A model generated the notes under the pieces. It saw only the letters and a list, made by a program, of their open reading frames with translations, made no database searches and was not told where the DNA came from. Both the position numbers and the translations under genes were made by a program. From the NCBI GenBank assembly GCA_947627615.1, contig CANQWS010000012.1, positions 1-64,000 on the forward strand: a stretch of DNA of 64,000 bases, in the 5' to 3' direction. This DNA is from an uncultured Muribaculaceae bacterium (GTDB lineage: Bacteria; Bacteroidota; Bacteroidia; Bacteroidales; Muribaculaceae). Positions 59,308 through 64,000 of this stretch are shown here, piece after piece; positions within the stretch are counted from its first letter, which is position 1; each line of letters begins with the position of its first letter.

Positions 59308-60954
59308 TTACTTGTCAAGATGCTCGTAGCGGAGAGTGGCTGTGGGCTGGTCGCACACTTCTGCCGGACCGAAGTACTGGATGGGACCGGGATATACGTA
59401 GGAAGTGGTCTGGGCCCATTTGTCGCGTTTTGCGGCAAAACGCTGGAAGGGTTTGCCATCGAGACGAACGAGCGCTTTCTGGATAACGGGTTTGAGTTTA
59501 CCGTTGCGGCGTTCCATGTTGAACATCATGGAGATGGGCACACCGCCTGCGAGCCACTGAACCGAAGGTTTGGTCAGGTTGCGGAGCGATGAGATGTAGC
59601 CCGTTACACCGGCATTGATGAGGTTGGCTGCATTGTAGCCGAGTGCATAGCAGTAGTCAGCGTCGAAGTTCGACGGAGCTGCGCAGCGGCCTTCGTAGCC
59701 GAAGAAGTGGTGAAGCGGCGAGAACTTGCCGTTGTATTTGCCTTCCTTGGCCATTTCTTTCAGGCGGTTGCCCACCATTTCTGAAAGAAGTTTCTCTGTC
59801 TCGATGAGCGAAACCTGCACGTTGCCGTGGGGGTCGCGGTCAAGGCTGAGCTGACGGGCCACGCCTTCGGGAAGCGAAGCGTAGACCTTGGCGTTCTTGT
59901 CGCAGAGGTGGTCGAGAACGTACTGGCGCTGTTCGGGCCATGTCTTCTCGCCGAAATCGGGAGTGTGGGCCAGAAGGTCGTTGAGCTCGGCGATGAGGTT
60001 CTTCATTGCCGGGATGAATTCGATGAGGCCTTCGGGAATGAGCACTGTTCCGTACATGTCGCCCTGGGCGGCACGCTTGGCAACGATGTCGGCTATGTAG
60101 TTCACCACATCCTGCAGGGTGAGGTTCTTCTCTTCAACTTCCTCGGAGATGATGCAGACGTTAGGCTGGGTCTGAAGAGCGCATTCAAGAGCAATGTGTG
60201 ATGCTGAACGGCCCATGAGCTTGATGAAGTGCCAGTATTTCTTAGCTGACTTGCAGTCACGCTGGATGTTGCCGATAAGCTCCGAGTAGACCTTGGTGGC
60301 GGTGTCGAAACCGAAAGAGGCTTCAACCACTTCGTTCTTGAGGTCGCCGTCAATGGTCTTGGGTGCGCCGATAACCTGGACGCCGGCACCGATTTCCTTG
60401 TAGTATTCGGCGAGAACGGCTGCATTGGTGTTGGAATCGTCGCCGCCAATGATTACGAGAGCGGTGATGCCGAGTTCCTTCAGAATCTCCAGACCTTTGT
60501 CGAACTGTTCCTTGGTCTCGAGTTTTGTACGGCCCGAGCCGATGATGTCGAATCCGCCGGTGTTGCGGTACTGGTCGATGACGGGAGCGGTCAGTTCCAC
60601 GTAGTTGTGGTCAACGAGTCCGCCGGGACCCATCAGGAAGCCGTAGAGGCGGCTGTCCTTGTTGATTTTCTTTATACCGTCAAAGAGACCGCTGATCACG
60701 TTGTGACCGCCGGGGGCCTGGCCGCCTGACAGAATCACGCCTACGTTGATAGGCTTGCCGACAACCGGAGAAGGATTTTTCTCGAAGCGGATTTCGGGGA
60801 GGCCGTAGGTGTTGGGAAATAATTTCTTGATTTCTTCCTGGTCAGCCACTGACTGTGTGGGGTTGCCTTCAACGGCGATTACGGAGCCGGTGAGCGATAC
60901 AGGCAACTTGGGCTTGTAGGCAGCACGGGCTTCTTGCAGAGCGCTAATCTTCAT
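59308..60954 (-). CDS. PPi-dependent 6-phosphofructokinase
   Basis: A 548-aa phosphofructokinase of the long, PPi-using type: [20 protein letters not shown] (the GGDDS form marks PPi use, where ATP enzymes have GGDGS) and K-T-I-D-G-D-L-K-N. It interconverts fructose-6-phosphate and the 1,6-bisphosphate with pyrophosphate and is the usual form in Bacteroidales. The predicted promoter is at 61033-61063. Confidence 0.93.
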   Translation of the reverse strand: MKISALQEARAAYKPKLPVSLTGSVIAVEGNPTQSVADQEEIKKLFPNTYGLPEIRFEKNPSPVVGKPINVGVILSGGQAPGGHNVISGLFDGIKKINKDSRLYGFLMGPGGLVDHNYVELTAPVIDQYRNTGGFDIIGSGRTKLETKEQFDKGLEILKELGITALVIIGGDDSNTNAAVLAEYYKEIGAGVQVIGAPKTIDGDLKNEVVEASFGFDTATKVYSELIGNIQRDCKSAKKYWHFIKLMGRSASHIALECALQTQPNVCIISEEVEEKNLTLQDVVNYIADIVAKRAAQGDMYGTVLIPEGLIEFIPAMKNLIAELNDLLAHTPDFGEKTWPEQRQYVLDHLCDKNAKVYASLPEGVARQLSLDRDPHGNVQVSLIETEKLLSEMVGNRLKEMAKEGKYNGKFSPLHHFFGYEGRCAAPSNFDADYCYALGYNAANLINAGVTGYISSLRNLTKPSVQWLAGGVPISMMFNMERRNGKLKPVIQKALVRLDGKPFQRFAAKRDKWAQTTSYVYPGPIQYFGPAEVCDQPTATLRYEHLDK

Positions 60955-61032
60955 TCTTGTTAATATGATTTATTAAAACTTATTGTAAATCAGTTGGTTG
61001 AAAATAACATCAAATGAGCTGCTATTTTGGTG

Positions 61033-61063
61033 CAAAGTTCGTAATTATTTTTGTGAAAACCAA
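61033..61063 (-). promoter_or_regulatory. Promoter of PPi-PFK
   Basis: On the minus strand TTG (61061-61063) and GAACTTTG (61033-61040), 20 bases apart. The first base of the -7 box departs from TAnnTTTG. The leader would be about 75 bases. Confidence 0.5.
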
Positions 61064-61155
61064 TTGACTCCGCAAAAAAATCATGCAAAAATCCATGCAT
61101 CCAGTCCATGGAATGTCCTTTGCCGTCAGTCCGGCGCTGCTTATCGACACGAAAA

Positions 61156-61187
61156 CAGCGCCAACCGGCCCAAGCCGGGAGGCGCTG
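61156..61187 (-). terminator. Terminator after HU
   Basis: CAGCGCC and CCGGC pair with GCCGG and GGCGCTG; the minus strand continues TTTTC. It lies about 70 bases after the HU stop. Confidence 0.65.
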
Positions 61188-61257
61188 CGTTTATTGGATG
61201 GGGTGTTTTTGAAACTGTAGTTATTCTGATGTAATGGGTGTTGTTGACGTACGGTTG

Positions 61258-61530
61258 TTATTTCACAGCGTTTGTCAGTTCGGCACCGGCTTTGAATTTA
61301 ACCGACTTGCGGGCGGGAATCTCGATGACTTCCTTGGTGCGGGGGTTGATACCTTTGCGTGCGGTCTTTTCTGATACTGCGAATGTGCCGAATCCTATGA
61401 GAGCGATTTTGTCACCCTTGGCGAGCTGTTCGGTGATTGATTCGACGGTTGCGTCAAGAGCGACCTTGGCCTGTACTTTGGTCAGGCCGGCTTTTTCTGC
61501 GATAGAATTGATAAGCTCTGTCTTGTTCAT
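61258..61530 (-). CDS. HU-family DNA-binding protein
   Basis: A 90-aa histone-like protein of standard length: M-N-K-T-E-L-I-N-S-I-A, the arm region G-F-G-T-F-A-V-S-E-K-T-A-R-K-G-I-N-P and I-P-A-R-K-S-V-K-F-K-A-G near the end. It bends DNA and compacts the nucleoid, and could assist recombination of the island. It has its own TATATTTG promoter box. Confidence 0.95.
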   Translation of the reverse strand: MNKTELINSIAEKAGLTKVQAKVALDATVESITEQLAKGDKIALIGFGTFAVSEKTARKGINPRTKEVIEIPARKSVKFKAGAELTNAVK

Positions 61531-61579
61531 AATTGGTTTGTATATTTGTTGTTAGAAGTAAATTTTCAAGTAATTGCCA

Positions 61580-61587
61580 CAAATATA
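61580..61587 (-). promoter_or_regulatory. -7 box of HU gene
   Basis: TATATTTG on the minus strand, 50 bases before the ATG; the flanking DNA is very A+T-rich. The -33 box is not clear. Confidence 0.5.
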
Positions 61588-61725
61588 GGCAATAAATCAG
61601 TATGTATCACCATAAAATTTAAAAAAAAATGAGAAAAATTATAAATTTTGTCATAATAGTGGCAAAAATGCAGAATTACAGCCTATTTTTAGTAATTTTG
61701 TAATCCATTTCAATCAATTACAACT

Positions 61726-62466
61726 GTGAGTCAATTCAGCAATATGGTGCGGCTTTTGCCGCCGGTGACAAAGAATCTTATCATCATCAATTTCATTATA
61801 TGGCTTGCGATGATGATTCTTCCGCGCAGTTTCGGCGTGGATTTCATGAAATTCGGCGCCCTTCATTACGTGGAAGCCCCGGACTTTAATCCGGCGCAGA
61901 TTTTCACATATATGTTCATGCACTCCACCTCGTCGTTCGCCCACATCCTGTTCAACATGTTCACCCTGTTCATGTTCGGTGTGGTTCTCGAGAGGGTGCT
62001 CGGAGCTAAACGTTTCCTCTTCTACTACATCAGCTGCGGAATCGGAGCGGCCCTGATTCAGGAAGGGGTGTGGGCCCTGACCCTGCCTGACATGATTGTC
62101 AGTGAACTGGCGCGCATGAACCATACCACGGCCGATGCCATCAGGCAGTGGGTGGCGTCCGACCCTGTGATACTGAAGCAGAACTATGACGTGTTCACTA
62201 CCATAGGGGCCTCGGGAGCTATCTACGGCGTGCTTCTCGCTTTCGGAATGCTCTTCCCCAACCGGCCCATGTATCTGATGTTCATTCCCGTTCCGGTAAA
62301 GGCCAAGTGGATGGTAACCGGCTTCGTGGCTCTGGAGCTGCTCATAGGCCTCAGCTCCGCCAGCGACGGTGTGGCCCATTTCGCCCATCTCGGCGGCATG
62401 CTCATAGGTTTCTTCATAATCCTCTATTGGAAAAAGAAGGGCGTGGTTCATGGTGGCTACTATTGA
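61726..62466 (+). CDS. Rhomboid-family intramembrane protease 1
   Basis: A 246-aa membrane protein with six or so helices and the catalytic G-A-S-G-A (Ser) and H in F-A-H-L-G-G. It cuts membrane proteins within the bilayer; the substrate is unknown. The likely start is GTG 61726 (M-S-Q-F-S-N), with ATG 61744 as alternative. A TAATTTTG box at 61693-61700 precedes it. It overlaps the next gene by 17 bases. Confidence 0.88.
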   Translation: MSQFSNMVRLLPPVTKNLIIINFIIWLAMMILPRSFGVDFMKFGALHYVEAPDFNPAQIFTYMFMHSTSSFAHILFNMFTLFMFGVVLERVLGAKRFLFYYISCGIGAALIQEGVWALTLPDMIVSELARMNHTTADAIRQWVASDPVILKQNYDVFTTIGASGAIYGVLLAFGMLFPNRPMYLMFIPVPVKAKWMVTGFVALELLIGLSSASDGVAHFAHLGGMLIGFFIILYWKKKGVVHGGYY

Positions 62467-63301
62467 TGCGAGGTCGGCTTACTCCCGGCGGTCGGCTCTG
62501 AGCTGGCTGCTTGTCGCGAATGCGGCGGTTTTCGTCGTGCTCAGACTCATCGCCGTTGCCGGAGTCCTGTCCGGCAACGCTGACTGGAGCTCAGAGGCCA
62601 TCGCGGCGGCAAGTCTGCCCGGCTCGCTATCCGGGCTGCTTGCAAGGCCGTGGACTCTCGTGACCTACATGATAGCACAGTACGACCCCCTCCACCTGAT
62701 GATGAACATGCTTTTCCTTGCATGGTTCGGTCTCTATGTCCAGCTTGACTGCGGTTCGCGCCGGCTGCTGGCCATCTACGGTGCCGGCGGACTGGCCGGT
62801 GCTCTGGCCTATATGGTCTGGTCAGCGGTGGCAGTCTCGGACGCGCCGGCAGGACTCATCGGTTCTTCCGCTTCCGTAATAGCCGTGGCGGTGGCCATAG
62901 CGGTGATAGAGCCGGAACGCCCCGTGGGTCTTCTGTTTTTCGGACACCTGAAAATGAAATGGGTGGCTGCCATCATGATTGTGGTGACGGTCCTCTTCCT
63001 TTCGGGTTATCATGCCGGCAGTGACGCCGCGCATATCGGCGGAGCCGTTGCCGGAATGGCGTGCGGCGCCCTGATGCGCCGACGCAAGCCCTCTCTGGCT
63101 CCCGCTGTCACGCTCCCTTCAAATGTAACCGGTGACTCCGTACCCGCAGTTGAGGAATCCCGCCCATCGATGACGGACACCGAGGCTCTTGACAGCCTTC
63201 TCGATAAGATACGCCGCTCGGGTTATGACTCCCTGTCGTCGGTGGAGCGCATGGAGCTGTTCAATATCAGCCGGCGCATGAACGGAAACAACCAACAGTG
63301 A
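62450..63301 (+). CDS. Rhomboid-family intramembrane protease 2
   Basis: A 283-aa second rhomboid with G-S-S-A-S as active-site motif, H in A-A-H-I-G-G and L-H-L-M-M-N-M-L-F-L in the second helix. A cytoplasmic tail of about 70 residues ends with a conserved-looking L-D-K-I-R-R-S-G-Y-D-S-L. The overlap with rhomboid 1 indicates coupled translation and possibly a heteromeric or tandem function. Confidence 0.88.
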   Translation: MVATIDARSAYSRRSALSWLLVANAAVFVVLRLIAVAGVLSGNADWSSEAIAAASLPGSLSGLLARPWTLVTYMIAQYDPLHLMMNMLFLAWFGLYVQLDCGSRRLLAIYGAGGLAGALAYMVWSAVAVSDAPAGLIGSSASVIAVAVAIAVIEPERPVGLLFFGHLKMKWVAAIMIVVTVLFLSGYHAGSDAAHIGGAVAGMACGALMRRRKPSLAPAVTLPSNVTGDSVPAVEESRPSMTDTEALDSLLDKIRRSGYDSLSSVERMELFNISRRMNGNNQQ

Positions 63302-63307
63302 CGGACA

Positions 63308-64000
63308 ATGGGCAGACAACGCAACCTACATACCGTAATGAACATCGCAGCCATTCTGGTGAGCCTCCTGCTTGCCGCGGCCCTTCTGTTCTCGGCCTAC
63401 GGCGGACGCATGGACCCCACCCGGTCCTGCACCGGAGCCATAGCGGCAATGGTGTTCCCCGTCATGCTGGGACTCTCGTTGCTTCTGCTTGTGGTGAATC
63501 TGATCTGGTTCAGGCGGGCGGCCATAGTCACCGGCCTCTCATTGCTGTTTTGCATTGGCCCCATATTCACCTATTGCCCCCTCAACATTTTCCGCCCGTC
63601 GGTCAAGTCCATCGAATCCTCCGGCAAGGAGGTCATAAAGATAATGACCTACAATATGCTGAATCTCGTGGATTATTCCAAGGGATTCTGCCGGGTGGGC
63701 GACGGAAACCCCACCATGGAATATGTGCTGCTGCAGGCGCCTGACATTCTTCTGTGTCAGGAAGGGGAGAACATGCTTGCCGACGACGGCAGCAGCAACA
63801 TAGACTCCCTCCAGCATCGCCGGCTTGTCGAGCTGTATCCCTACCGCAAGGTCGACCGCCGCGGCATGGGCATCCTCTCCCGCTTCCCGTTCACCGCCGA
63901 ACGCATTGACCATTCCGACAGATGGCAGTATGATGTGGTCCGCTACCGCATCACCATAGGCTCGCGCGTGATAACCGTGTTCAATCTCCATCTGCAGTCA
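63308..64000 (+). CDS. EEP-family phosphatase/nuclease, partial (runs off window)
   Basis: The first 231 codons of a protein starting at ATG 63308, six bases after the second rhomboid's stop; no stop is reached before the window ends. Three hydrophobic helices (about 10-35, 45-70, 75-95) are followed by an endonuclease/exonuclease/phosphatase domain: K-I-M-T-Y-N-M-L-N-L, D-I-L-L-C-Q-E, G-M-G-I-L-S-R-F-P-F and F-N-L-H-L-Q-S. It may cut a phosphodiester outside the membrane; the substrate is unknown. Confidence 0.88.
   Translation, partial: MGRQRNLHTVMNIAAILVSLLLAAALLFSAYGGRMDPTRSCTGAIAAMVFPVMLGLSLLLLVVNLIWFRRAAIVTGLSLLFCIGPIFTYCPLNIFRPSVKSIESSGKEVIKIMTYNMLNLVDYSKGFCRVGDGNPTMEYVLLQAPDILLCQEGENMLADDGSSNIDSLQHRRLVELYPYRKVDRRGMGILSRFPFTAERIDHSDRWQYDVVRYRITIGSRVITVFNLHLQS

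Larger units (their letters stand above)
60955..61257. other. Intergenic region between PFK and HU
   Basis: About 300 bases with no supported gene. It contains the PFK promoter (61033-61063) and the HU terminator (61156-61187). An open frame on the plus strand here reads through both and is not credible. Confidence 0.6.

Noticed and set aside
60998-61234. Plus-strand 78-aa frame between PFK and HU
   Set aside because: It reads through the PFK promoter and the HU terminator and has no recognisable protein features.

Overview
The window reads as a Bacteroidales chromosome fragment, probably Muribaculaceae-like. The order is supported by Bacteroidota-type promoters (TAnnTTTG -7 boxes), PPi-dependent phosphofructokinase, tandem OmpA proteins, the DUF6089-uppS-bamA-ompH-ompH block, and the GH84/GH109 mucin-sugar hydrolases; the family assignment is inference. 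It has two parts: an A+T-richer mobile island (about 550-26,726) and a more G+C-rich core chromosome (26,711-64,000).

Island. A 12-bp direct repeat (550-561 and 26715-26726) overlaps the last codons of mnmE, so the island looks like an integrative mobilisable element in the 3' end of mnmE. From the mnmE side it carries a zinc-finger/HTH protein, a tyrosine integrase, a Fic protein, a membrane protein, an excisionase-like HTH protein, a DnaD-like and a DnaC-like replication pair, a probable oriT region, MobC, a MobA relaxase and a mobilisation accessory protein. The int and xis-like promoters share the same GGTTAY-repeat operator with the same spacing from the -7 box. Eight short hairpins of one family are strung through the 3' part of mobA and the gap after it.

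Cargo. From 17,524 down to 2,455 runs one tightly coupled minus-strand operon of 11 genes: XRE regulator, DUF4007, BrxC-like large ATPase, DndC-like PAPS-reductase-fold protein, PLD-nuclease/SF2 helicase, small protein, DndD-like SMC ATPase, an unrecognised 194-aa protein, SIR2-like protein, HerA-like ATPase, KAP NTPase. It resembles a DNA-sulfur-modification-type module fused in cis to a SIR2-HerA-type effector module. I know of no characterised system with this full composition, and it is the best candidate for an undescribed system here. The herA gene carries an in-frame amber codon between Walker A and Walker B. Beyond it lie a rhuM gene broken by an in-frame TGA and two damaged VbhA-like antitoxin genes, so the left end is decaying.

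Core. On the minus strand a TonB receptor, a secreted heavy-metal-domain protein with a metallothionein-like heptad tail, a dTDP-3-amino-3,6-dideoxyhexose pathway (rmlB, rmlA, two FdtA-like cupins, an aminotransferase), a secreted nuclease and mnmE lie in one run. On the plus strand follow two OmpA paralogues with identical 3' ends, purE, ispG, ribD, a DUF6242 lipoprotein, DUF6089-uppS-bamA-ompH-ompH and a cytidylate-kinase-like gene. Then come menA, a DUF4435 ATPase and tsaC (minus), GH109 (minus), a WG-repeat-like lipoprotein and GH84 (plus), PPi-PFK and HU (minus), two overlapping rhomboid proteins and a partial EEP-family protein that runs off the right edge.
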